Under the pieces are notes generated by a model. That model was not told the origin of the DNA, did no database searches, and saw only the letters and a list, made by a program, of their open reading frames with translations. The position numbers and the translations under genes are program-made. Source: SAR116 cluster bacterium AG-447-A06 (GTDB taxonomy: Bacteria > Pseudomonadota > Alphaproteobacteria > Puniceispirillales > Puniceispirillaceae). From it: a stretch of DNA of 64,000 nt. Shown here in pieces: positions 27,654 to 34,373 of the stretch. Within the stretch, counting starts at the first letter, position 1, and every line of letters begins with the position of its first letter. The stretch lies in NCBI GenBank assembly GCA_003212345.1, contig QCPZ01000004.1, positions 1-64,000 on the forward strand, in the 5' to 3' direction.

Positions 27654-28040
27654 ATGGCACAGAAACAAAGCACATCACTGGTACCGATCAAAAAGAAACT
27701 ACCGGCGGTAAAAAGCACGGATAAAGGTGCCCAACCCTTTACCCTTTTTGATGGTGAACGCCACTTCACCGACCGTGAGGATGTTCGCGAGTTTTTACCT
27801 GATATATTGGGTAAAGCATTGGCAAGGACTTGGATTGATCCAGAATTCCACCAAGCTTTTGATAATGACCCATGTGGAACATTGGAAGCACACAGCATTT
27901 TTCTACCCGAAAATATGTCTATCGAATTTCAACGGCAAAATGCTGACCGGCCACGGATCGTTGTTTATGAGCAACGCCCAAATTCAAAATTCAAAATGCG
28001 AATACTGTACCTTCAACTTGTAATGATGGCAGGACGCTGA
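27654..28040 (+). CDS. protein with nitrile-hydratase-leader-like (NHLP) domain
   Basis: Starting at ATG 27654 (AAGG 6 nt upstream) this gives 128 aa; the ORF-track start at 27516 adds an unlikely N-terminus. A basic, disordered N-terminal third is followed by a domain (about residues 50-110) with the layout of nitrile hydratase alpha/NHLP leader domains: ALARTWIDPEFHQAF, then a DPCGTLEAHSIFLPE stretch and a beta-type IVVYEQ. There is no metal-binding CxLC nitrile hydratase motif, no Gly-Gly leader cleavage site and no maturation enzyme nearby. Function unknown. Its stop overlaps the next start (TGATG), so the two are coupled. Confidence 0.7.
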   Translation: MAQKQSTSLVPIKKKLPAVKSTDKGAQPFTLFDGERHFTDREDVREFLPDILGKALARTWIDPEFHQAFDNDPCGTLEAHSIFLPENMSIEFQRQNADRPRIVVYEQRPNSKFKMRILYLQLVMMAGR

Positions 28041-28720
28041 TGGCCAACTTGTTAAGGACCTGCTATTGGGTATTCGGCGCTCTAATGATTGCAATCTACC
28101 TATATACTGGTCCGGCAAAGGCAAGCGACGAACAGACAAAGATGGAGAATGCGGCATTCAAGGAAGCCGTGCAAGCGGTTAAAGATAAAAACTATGCCCA
28201 CGCTATCACATTATTTGAGGAGCAAGCCAAACTTCCGCGTCATGACGCTCAGTATAATCTCGCTGTCCTTCTGAATGCTGGCAAAGGGCGGCCACGCAAT
28301 TACGTTGACGCACTCTATTGGTCATGGCAAGCACAGCTTGGAGACATAGAAGATGCTGAAGACCTTGCCAGTGACATTGTTGATTTACTGCCGCCAAAGA
28401 TCGCTGATGAGGTGCGCAGCCGCGTTGGGAAAACATTGGAAGCCCGTATTGAGGCCAATGATGTATTGGCGATACCACAATTTGCTAATTTTCACCTAAA
28501 AATTCTAGCTGAACCTGATTACGGCAACGCCTACATTTGGCATTCTATCGCAGCAGCCCTAAGCCTACCAGGTAGTGGCGATGCTCGTGACGATGCCGAA
28601 TCCCAACTAGATAGCAAAGACCTTGTCACGCTTCAGACTAAGACACAGAAAATATTCGAAAAACACAATTTTAAGCCAACACCAAGCATTGGCAAAGTAG
28701 GTACGGGAGGCGCAAAATGA
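28040..28720 (+). CDS. secreted Sel1-repeat protein
   Basis: A 226 aa exported protein. The signal peptide (WVFGALMIAIYLYTGPAKA) is probably cleaved after residue 28. The mature part has TPR/Sel1-like repeats (KNYAHAITLFEEQAKLPRHD; AQYNLAVLLNAGKG; YVDALYWSWQAQLGD). Sel1-repeat proteins in flagellar loci include Vibrio MotX, a T-ring protein of similar size. The resemblance here is general, so that role is only a suggestion, supported by FlgT and FlgP in the same window. It is coupled to the NHLP-like gene upstream and overlaps the next gene by 4 nt. Confidence 0.75.
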   Translation: MANLLRTCYWVFGALMIAIYLYTGPAKASDEQTKMENAAFKEAVQAVKDKNYAHAITLFEEQAKLPRHDAQYNLAVLLNAGKGRPRNYVDALYWSWQAQLGDIEDAEDLASDIVDLLPPKIADEVRSRVGKTLEARIEANDVLAIPQFANFHLKILAEPDYGNAYIWHSIAAALSLPGSGDARDDAESQLDSKDLVTLQTKTQKIFEKHNFKPTPSIGKVGTGGAK

Positions 28721-28902
28721 AGTTTAAAGTTCAATGGATTATTGACGGCGTAATGGAAGTAGACGCAGAATCCGATGAAGCGGCCGAAGCTCTCGTTGAT
28801 GAGAAGTTACGTGGCTTTATTGTTGCAAACGCCGAGTTAACTGACGTTTTAGGGGCATCAGCGATTCAGGGCCATGCTATTACCGACGATGAAGCAGACT
28901 AA
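28717..28902 (+). CDS. small acidic protein, unknown function
   Basis: A 61 aa protein overlapping the end of the Sel1 gene (ATGA), so translationally coupled. A beta-beta-alpha pattern (MKFKVQWIIDGVMEVDAESD, then EAAEALVDEKL) resembles the small DpnD/PcfM-like fold. The C-terminus is acidic (DDEAD). No partner or function is known. It ends 6 bp from the convergent coiled-coil gene. Confidence 0.6.
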   Translation: MKFKVQWIIDGVMEVDAESDEAAEALVDEKLRGFIVANAELTDVLGASAIQGHAITDDEAD

Positions 28903-28908
28903 TCGAGC

Positions 28909-29097
28909 TTAACCGAAACTGTCCAGCAACTCAGAGATGGTCTTTTCTAAATCGTCATTGTCATTTTCAATTTCGGTTATTTCCTGGCGTAGCTCTTCAA
29001 TGCGTTGCTTACGCTTTTCCATAACGTCCCGAATTTCCTCAAGAACGGTCGCCAGGCGACCACTGAGATCGGCCTCGCTGGCCTCATCTTCTGCCAT
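28909..29097 (-). CDS. coiled-coil microprotein with sigma-54-type promoter
   Basis: A 62 aa protein made almost entirely of one acidic coiled coil (LATVLEEIRDVMEKRKQRIE, then ELRQEITEIENDNDDLEK). AGGA lies 8 nt before the ATG. A one-mismatch sigma-54 element lies 117-132 bp upstream on the same strand, so it probably belongs to the flagellar regulon. No family recognised. The size and helical form would suit a chaperone, adaptor or small regulator. Confidence 0.7.
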   Translation of the reverse strand: MAEDEASEADLSGRLATVLEEIRDVMEKRKQRIEELRQEITEIENDNDDLEKTISELLDSFG

Positions 29098-29213
29098 TGA
29101 ATTCTTTCCTTTTCAAACAAGGCAATGTCTCACCAGAATATAAAGGAGACAAACCTAGATCATTTCAACAACTTTTGTTAAAATTTGGCAACTGCGTTAC
29201 ATAACATCACGCT

Positions 29214-29229
29214 TGCAGATATTGTGCCA
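29214..29229 (-). promoter_or_regulatory. sigma-54-type promoter for the coiled-coil microprotein
   Basis: Minus-strand TGGCACAATATCTGCA fits TGGCAYR-N4-TTGCW with one mismatch (C for T in the -12 box). Expected leader about 105 nt. Confidence 0.65.
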
Positions 29230-29251
29230 ATAACAAAAGTGATTCTCCATA

Positions 29252-29758
29252 ATGTTTTTATTTCGTTTGGCCTTAATCCCTTTCTCAAGCACCCAAAGCT
29301 GTAAGTTCGGTTTTGCTACCCTAATTTTGGCAGTGCTGGTGGCACATTGTGCCCCCCTTTATGCGGCAGAGAAATCCAATACTGTTCCATGCAATATAAA
29401 ACTGGTGTTTGACATCGATGATAGTGGCATGTCCGTTGTATCCTATGATCTTGAAATGCAGATAAACAATAAACAAGGCCGCACTATTCATGGTGTGTCG
29501 GTGCATTGGCTGAACGCGCAAGCTGAAATTATTGGTAACAGTGATGCGGCTTGCGGGACCGAACATACTGGAGTCGAACTAGAACAATCTGGTTCATGCC
29601 GCCGCACGATTCAAAAAATTGGTGGGCGTTTGCTTGAACAGCTTGGACGAGAAACATGGACCAGCATAATTAATTCCCAGATGTATAATTTCCAGGACGT
29701 AAGATACTGTACCATCATCGGTTATCGATTTGGTAAGCCAGCGGTCAACCGCTACTGA
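29252..29758 (+). CDS. secreted protein of unknown function
   Basis: A 168 aa protein with a signal peptide (FATLILAVLVAHCAPLYAAE, cleavage near residue 39). The mature part has four cysteines (including VPCNIK, DAACGT and GSCRRT), so disulfides in the periplasm are plausible. The N-terminal half looks beta-rich (VVSYDLEMQINNKQGRTIHG) and the C-terminal half helical. I do not recognise it. No clear promoter was seen upstream on this strand. Its position among flagellar accessory genes suggests, but does not prove, a link to the basal body. Confidence 0.65.
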   Translation: MFLFRLALIPFSSTQSCKFGFATLILAVLVAHCAPLYAAEKSNTVPCNIKLVFDIDDSGMSVVSYDLEMQINNKQGRTIHGVSVHWLNAQAEIIGNSDAACGTEHTGVELEQSGSCRRTIQKIGGRLLEQLGRETWTSIINSQMYNFQDVRYCTIIGYRFGKPAVNRY

Positions 29759-29805
29759 TGACGTGTACATCACTTTGTGTCCCATTTGTTATCAAAATCG
29801 CCTAT

Positions 29806-29821
29806 TGGCATTAAAAATGCT
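29806..29821 (+). promoter_or_regulatory. sigma-54-type promoter for the TM protein and FliL-like gene pair
   Basis: Plus-strand TGGCATTAAAAATGCT has GG and GC at the right spacing and two mismatches to TGGCAYR-N4-TTGCW. Expected start near 29832, about 74 nt before the ATG at 29906. Confidence 0.55.
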
Positions 29822-29905
29822 TAGTGAAATTCGGTTAGCGGCAAAAACCAGCCTTCAACATGTAAGGCGTTACAAAATGGTGGCTTTAAAAAGGCATAAA
29901 CTTAA

Positions 29906-30439
29906 ATGGCAAACCCTAGTTTAAAAGCGAAAATCGAAGCAGCAAAGTCTGCTCTCAAAGAAGACCAACATAACACGCCACTTGATCGAAAGCGTGACGA
30001 TACGATCGCACCAAAAACTGTTCTGAACTCTTCGCCTGATTCCGAAGCAACTAGCCCAGCCACAGCCGAAACACCAACCAAATTTGAACCAGATGCCGCT
30101 ACACTTGATGCGCGCATCACCCGCCTTGAGAGTAAACTGGCGGAAAATCAACGTGATTTATACACGCTACTTGGTAAAATCCGGGAAGTCAGCCGCCTTC
30201 AAAACGACGCTCCAAAGAAAAATGGACCAAAAATTACTAGACCAAACGAAATCAGCCCGGACGAACAGAAGGTAAACAGGCGCCAAAGTCGCAAAATAGC
30301 CATCACACTTGCCGTACTTACCGGTATTATTTTAGGCGCTAGCTTTTTCCTCGCCTCCGATTTCATTGATCAGCATTTGATGCATCTCCGCACTTGGGCT
30401 ATGCGATTTGCTGATTTTATCAGCGACATTATCAGGTAA
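29906..30439 (+). CDS. single-TM coiled-coil protein, paralogue of 31551-32198
   Basis: A 177 aa protein with three parts: an N-terminal helix (LKAKIEAAKSALKEDQ), a disordered Pro/Ser/Thr linker, and a coiled-coil segment (ITRLESKLAENQRDLYTLLG, about residues 70-90) before a C-terminal TM helix (ITLAVLTGIILGASFFL). The same layout and similar motifs occur in the protein at 31551-32198, so the two are probably paralogues. No known family. It stands 6 bp before the FliL-like gene behind a sigma-54-type element, so an inner-membrane role near the stator or basal body is a reasonable inference. Confidence 0.7.
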   Translation: MANPSLKAKIEAAKSALKEDQHNTPLDRKRDDTIAPKTVLNSSPDSEATSPATAETPTKFEPDAATLDARITRLESKLAENQRDLYTLLGKIREVSRLQNDAPKKNGPKITRPNEISPDEQKVNRRQSRKIAITLAVLTGIILGASFFLASDFIDQHLMHLRTWAMRFADFISDIIR

Positions 30440-30445
30440 ATTGTC

Positions 30446-31060
30446 ATGGACGATGAAGAACTGAGACCTCCACAATTTAGAAAATTGCAACGCTTTTTGT
30501 TACCGCTCACCATCCTTGGGGGCGTAACTATTGTTTTAATATTGTTTGCAGTTGGTTATTTGACATTAACAACACCCGAAACGCCGCCGGAAGACATCAG
30601 TACAATAATAGGAAAAGTTACAACTGAGCCAAATGAAAAAACCATTAGTGATGAAGCCGTTGAAGACGGTGAGACAGAACAAACAACTCAGTTGAGTGAC
30701 GGTCAGTTTGACTTTGACAGGCATCGTTACTATAGCTTTCCTCTTCCGTTCGTCAGTAACCTTGCCAGTGGAAAAGGCATGCTAACAGTTGAAATTGCCA
30801 TCGCAACTTATGGCAATACACTTACCGGCGAGGCCGTCATCAAAGAATTGGAATCATTCAATCCTAAAATTAGATCGGCAATTAATCTAAGACTGGCTCA
30901 GCAAAACTTAACCGACATTGATAGCGTTGAAAAACGCAAAAAACTTACTTCGCTATTGCTTGATGATATCAAACTAATTGTTGATAAGCCTAATACTAAA
31001 CAGCCATCAGCCATCACTGATGTTCACTTTGTAAAATTTGTGATCAGTGAGGCATATTAG
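30446..31060 (+). CDS. fliL: FliL-like basal body protein
   Basis: A 204 aa inner-membrane protein with one TM helix (LLPLTILGGVTIVLILFAVG, about residues 18-37), an acidic periplasmic linker, and a FliL-type domain (GKGMLTVEIAIATYG, then FNPKIRSAINLRLAQQN, closing VHFVKFVISEAY). FliL proteins form rings around the stator and support torque. Sequence is diverged and the linker is long, so a FliL paralogue is also possible. It follows the single-TM protein gene by 6 bp. Confidence 0.75.
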   Translation: MDDEELRPPQFRKLQRFLLPLTILGGVTIVLILFAVGYLTLTTPETPPEDISTIIGKVTTEPNEKTISDEAVEDGETEQTTQLSDGQFDFDRHRYYSFPLPFVSNLASGKGMLTVEIAIATYGNTLTGEAVIKELESFNPKIRSAINLRLAQQNLTDIDSVEKRKKLTSLLLDDIKLIVDKPNTKQPSAITDVHFVKFVISEAY

Positions 31061-31072
31061 AAAATAAGGCTC

Positions 31073-31438
31073 TTAATGACTCGCGCCAGAAAATGAAAGA
31101 ATTAGCGTTTCAAACGCGGCGCTTTCTTCTCGTGAGATTTCAGCCCGCCGCCTTGTCTCTTTTTGATTATAATGAACCGCCTCTCGTGGAAATGACCAAC
31201 GCATTTCAAGCCGGTTATGCCGCGTTTTTCGAAACTCAATATTGATGTTTAGCGGGTCAAACAGTTGAGAAACTTGTCGTTGAAATTCTGGAACATTAAA
31301 AATTTGGATATTTTTAGGAAAAATAACGGATCGTTTTACCTCGCCGCCTTCCACGGCTTTTGGGCCAGCGTCTTCCAAATCCAAATCAAGTGATAACTGA
31401 TGAGGAAACGGTAATGTGTTTAACGACTTATATGGCAT
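31073..31438 (-). CDS. protein of unknown function
   Basis: A 121 aa soluble protein with no signal or TM segment. The middle contains FPKNIQIFNVPEFQRQVSQL and NIEFRKTRHNRLEMRWSFPR; the C-terminus is Glu/Arg-rich then hydrophobic. It lies 112 bp downstream of the TM paralogue on the same strand and converges with the FliL-like gene (12 bp apart). I recognise no family. It may share the sigma-54 promoter at 32240-32255. Confidence 0.6.
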   Translation of the reverse strand: MPYKSLNTLPFPHQLSLDLDLEDAGPKAVEGGEVKRSVIFPKNIQIFNVPEFQRQVSQLFDPLNINIEFRKTRHNRLEMRWSFPREAVHYNQKETRRRAEISREESAAFETLILSFSGASH

Positions 31439-31550
31439 ACAACTTTCACTATTTTTTGTAAGATAGATGTCTGTGGAAAACTTACATTAATAATGAAAAT
31501 TAGTCAATTTGAATAGATAGTTAAGCGCAATTATAGGTTGTGGATAAACA

Positions 31551-32198
31551 TTACATGAGAGTTAGAAAATGCCTAACAGCGATATGGCCTGATGGAGTAA
31601 GCCCAAACCAACCCACCGCTAAAAAACCAATTACAAGCCAGAAAATATAACGCCGATTAAGGCGCTGTGATGGTTTCGGTTTTCTATTTATAGGTTTTTG
31701 ACGCAAATCTAACTTGGACAAAAGATTTATCAGTTCAAGGATATATTGGCGATTTTGCTCCACATCACCTTCAAGGATAGCGAGCCTGCGGCCAAGCCGT
31801 TCAAACAACAAGGTCTCAGATTCAACATTATTGGCCTCTTCCAAGGATACGCCCAGCGCAAGCCCATCGATGCTTTTTGGCTGCTTTTGTCGATGGAAAA
31901 ATTGAAATTCGTCGGCAGATACTTTCGCTGCTTTTTCGAGGGTATGATCGGCGCTTGGAGTGTCACATAGAACTGGTTTAGACATCATATCAACCACTCT
32001 GGTATTAATCGAGTCACTGGGCGGCACATCACCAGGCTTTATTCTAATCGGTTTTGGCTCAACTATCTCGGGTGAGACAGAAGATGAAGGAGCAAGCGTA
32101 GAAACATCATCTATTTCAGTATTAGACATGTTTGTCAGGCCACGTTTTGCAGCTTCAATTTGTTCTTTTAACTTTTTAAACTGGGTTTGCTGAGCCAT
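31551..32198 (-). CDS. single-TM coiled-coil protein, paralogue of 29906-30439
   Basis: A 215 aa protein with an N-terminal helix (FKKLKEQIEAAKRGLTN), a long Pro/Ser-rich linker, a coiled-coil segment (RLAILEGDVEQNRQYILELI, about residues 133-152) and a C-terminal TM helix (IFWLVIGFLAVGWFGL). It shares the IEAAK start, the RLxxLExxxxxNRQ core and the TM position with the protein at 29906-30439. Unknown function. A one-mismatch sigma-54 element lies about 45 bp upstream, so both copies appear to be under flagellar control. Confidence 0.7.
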   Translation of the reverse strand: MAQQTQFKKLKEQIEAAKRGLTNMSNTEIDDVSTLAPSSSVSPEIVEPKPIRIKPGDVPPSDSINTRVVDMMSKPVLCDTPSADHTLEKAAKVSADEFQFFHRQKQPKSIDGLALGVSLEEANNVESETLLFERLGRRLAILEGDVEQNRQYILELINLLSKLDLRQKPINRKPKPSQRLNRRYIFWLVIGFLAVGWFGLTPSGHIAVRHFLTLM

Positions 32199-32239
32199 GG
32201 AACTCTACCTTTGTAAACGGCACCATCTCAACGATGATT

Positions 32240-32255
32240 TGCAAAAACCCTGCCA
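32240..32255 (-). promoter_or_regulatory. sigma-54-type promoter for the second TM paralogue
   Basis: Minus-strand TGGCAGGGTTTTTGCA has one mismatch to TGGCAYR-N4-TTGCW (G at the Y position). Expected start near 32228, about 30 nt before the ATG at 32198. Confidence 0.65.
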
Positions 32256-32394
32256 AGGGCAAAAGTTGTTAGAAACCGTGAAAAATATGATGCTAGATAA
32301 AATAGCGCCAGGCAGTTTCTACCGCAAGCATAGCGGTCAGCATGATTGACAGGCACATTGTTGATAAAAAACGGGAGGAATAAAAGGAAACCAA

Positions 32395-32607
32395 TCAGAT
32401 GGTTGCTTTAACAGCCCTAAATACCATTAGCCAATGGTTCGTGGTGTAACCCGTATGATAGGGACTATAATTAGTTGGGACGCCTAACCATTCACTCTGA
32501 TCATCAACATCCTCGTCGTAATCCAACTCATGATCTGCAAGAAGGGGACGTGACTGGCCCTGTGGCAAACCCATCTCATTTTGGATTTTAAGTAGATCGT
32601 TCATCAT
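32395..32607 (-). CDS. small ORF, doubtful
   Basis: Starting at ATG 32605-32607 (MMNDLLKIQNEMG) this would give 70 aa with an acidic middle (DHELDYDEDVDDQSEW) and a Tyr/Thr-rich C-terminus. The ribosome binding site is weak, no promoter was recognised, and no family is evident. The composition looks protein-like and no better ORF covers the gap, so it is listed with low confidence. It marks the edge between the flagellar region and the housekeeping genes. Confidence 0.35.
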   Translation of the reverse strand: MMNDLLKIQNEMGLPQGQSRPLLADHELDYDEDVDDQSEWLGVPTNYSPYHTGYTTNHWLMVFRAVKATI

Positions 32608-32759
32608 GCTCAATAGAACGGCATGACACAAATAAATTTTAGGCCGCTAGCAAGAAGATAGGGGCCATCTTATTCATGGTTTCTTTAAACATTTTTCTGA
32701 GCGGGATCTCAATTTAATTTAGCAGCGGTAATATCGAGGATTGTGCTTAACTTTATTTT

Positions 32760-33971
32760 TTATTGATATTGTTTTAAAGCCATCAATGGCGCGCGCGAAA
32801 TCCAGCCTCCACCAAGCAATTGATTTGGGTTTGTGAATTCATATAAGGCAGCCGCTTGTCCAGTTGCAACACCAAACTCCGCCTGGTCCAACTGCAGCAC
32901 TAACGAACCTGAACCCGCCCTCTCCCAAAATACCTTAGCCGGCATTGCTACAGCGGTATTGCGCAAACGCGCCAAAACAGCCGCGCCATCATCAGGCACC
33001 GCGTTAATCCAGTTCACATCACTTAAATACACTTCTTGACAGGCAAGTGCATCTCGCGGGCCAACTATCACTCTATTGGCGTCAGCATCAATTTCCAGCA
33101 CATAAAGCGGGCCATCAGCCTCACCAACACCCATTCGTCCGCCAATGCCAAGTCCACGACGTTGTCCTATCGTATAATCAATAATCCCGCTATGACGCCC
33201 AAGCACACTTCCATCAATATGCACGATATCTCCAGCATCCACAGCACCCGGTCGCAATCGACGCACGACATCACCATACCGGCCGTTTGGCACAAAACAG
33301 ATATCCTGACTATCCGGCTTTTCAGCAACTGCAAGTCCAAATTTACGTGCTAATGCCCGGGTTGTGTCCTTATCCAACTCACCAAGTGGAAAGCGAAGAT
33401 ATTTCAACTGTTCGCTTGTTGTCGCGAACAGGAAATAAGACTGGTCTTTTGTCGGATCAACACCGCGAAGAAGAAGTGGACCATCATCACCAACGGCCCG
33501 TTGAACATAATGGCCAGTTGCCAAACAGTCAGCCTTAAGATCATGCACCATTTTTAAAAGGTCAGTAAATTTTACTGTTTGATTGCACCGCACACACGGG
33601 ATTGGCGTCTCACCACGCAGATAACTATCGGCAAAATCCTGCATTACCTGTTCATGAAAACGATTCTCATAATCAAGCACATAATGAGGTATTCCTATAC
33701 GCGCAGCGACGCTGCGGGCATCGTGAATATCAGCACCTGCGCAACAAGCTCCTTTGGTTTGCACAGCAACACCATGATCATAAAGCTGTAGGGTAATCCC
33801 AATCACGTCAAACCCCTGTTCATGTAACAAGGCAGCTGTAACCGATGAGTCCACTCCGCCAGACATCGCTACTACCACACGTGTTTTGGCAGGCGGCTTA
33901 GCAAAGCCAAGTGCATTTAAATCGCCCAAACCGTGTCCCTCGGCGCTGTTTTTTACCGCCCGTATCGTCAT
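32760..33971 (-). CDS. mnmA: tRNA-specific 2-thiouridylase
   Basis: Makes the 2-thio group of s2U34 in tRNAs for Lys, Glu and Gln. The PP-loop VVVAMSGGVDSSVTAALL (about residues 32-49) binds ATP. The two catalytic cysteines lie in PIPCVRCNQTVKF and SQDICFVPNG. At 403 aa it is slightly longer than the E. coli enzyme through an N-terminal extension. It lies 8 bp downstream of a ferredoxin gene and near a cysteine desulfurase, which could supply its sulfur. Confidence 0.96.
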   Translation of the reverse strand: MTIRAVKNSAEGHGLGDLNALGFAKPPAKTRVVVAMSGGVDSSVTAALLHEQGFDVIGITLQLYDHGVAVQTKGACCAGADIHDARSVAARIGIPHYVLDYENRFHEQVMQDFADSYLRGETPIPCVRCNQTVKFTDLLKMVHDLKADCLATGHYVQRAVGDDGPLLLRGVDPTKDQSYFLFATTSEQLKYLRFPLGELDKDTTRALARKFGLAVAEKPDSQDICFVPNGRYGDVVRRLRPGAVDAGDIVHIDGSVLGRHSGIIDYTIGQRRGLGIGGRMGVGEADGPLYVLEIDADANRVIVGPRDALACQEVYLSDVNWINAVPDDGAAVLARLRNTAVAMPAKVFWERAGSGSLVLQLDQAEFGVATGQAAALYEFTNPNQLLGGGWISRAPLMALKQYQ

Positions 33972-33979
33972 GATCGACC

Positions 33980-34294
33980 TTACATATCCTCTGGGATTGC
34001 AACCCGCAAGCCATCAAGCGTTTCTGACATCTCAATCTGGCAGCCAAGGCGTGAAGTTTTTGTCAATCCAAAAGCTAGATCAAGCATATCAATTTCATCT
34101 TCGCCCGGAGCGCCAGTTTTGCTGAACCAGTCCTCATCAACGATCACATGACAGGTGGCACAGGATAAGCAACCACCACAAGTGCCTTCGATGCCAAGGC
34201 CAGCGTCACGCCCAGCTTCCATAACAGTAGCACCTGGTTCAACGGTGACATTATGTTCGCTGCCATCGGGCTTGATAAAAATAACGTGTGGCAT
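33980..34294 (-). CDS. [2Fe-2S] ferredoxin, adrenodoxin type
   Basis: Electron carrier with the cluster motif CGGCLSCATCH (Cys-x2-Cys-x2-Cys) and the distal cysteine in SRLGCQIEM, the layout of ISC-type ferredoxins. The ATG at 34292-34294 follows AGGAGG by 10 nt; the ORF-track TTG two codons earlier is too close to it. The protein has 104 aa. Position between mnmA and a cysteine desulfurase suggests a role in Fe-S assembly or tRNA thiolation. Confidence 0.93.
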   Translation of the reverse strand: MPHVIFIKPDGSEHNVTVEPGATVMEAGRDAGLGIEGTCGGCLSCATCHVIVDEDWFSKTGAPGEDEIDMLDLAFGLTKTSRLGCQIEMSETLDGLRVAIPEDM

Positions 34295-34373
34295 CTTCAA
34301 ATTGCCTCCTTGATCTATATAAGTTTCTCGACTGCTGTCAGCCAGTAAGATTTGTGTAACCCGCTAATTTAAT

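Noticed and set aside
27654-28902. RiPP biosynthetic cluster built on the NHLP-like protein
   Set aside because: No core peptide after a Gly-Gly site, and no radical SAM, cyclodehydratase, lanthionine synthetase or peptidase-transporter gene nearby.
29121-29135. Possible second sigma-54 element for the coiled-coil gene (TGGTGAGACATTGCC, minus strand)
   Set aside because: The GG-GC spacing is 9 instead of 10 nt, which sigma-54 does not tolerate well; the site at 29214-29229 has correct spacing.
32200-32760. Genomic-island border (tRNA, att repeat, integrase) between the flagellar and housekeeping halves
   Set aside because: No tRNA, integrase or direct repeat was seen; if the flagellar set was transferred, the event left no visible scar here.
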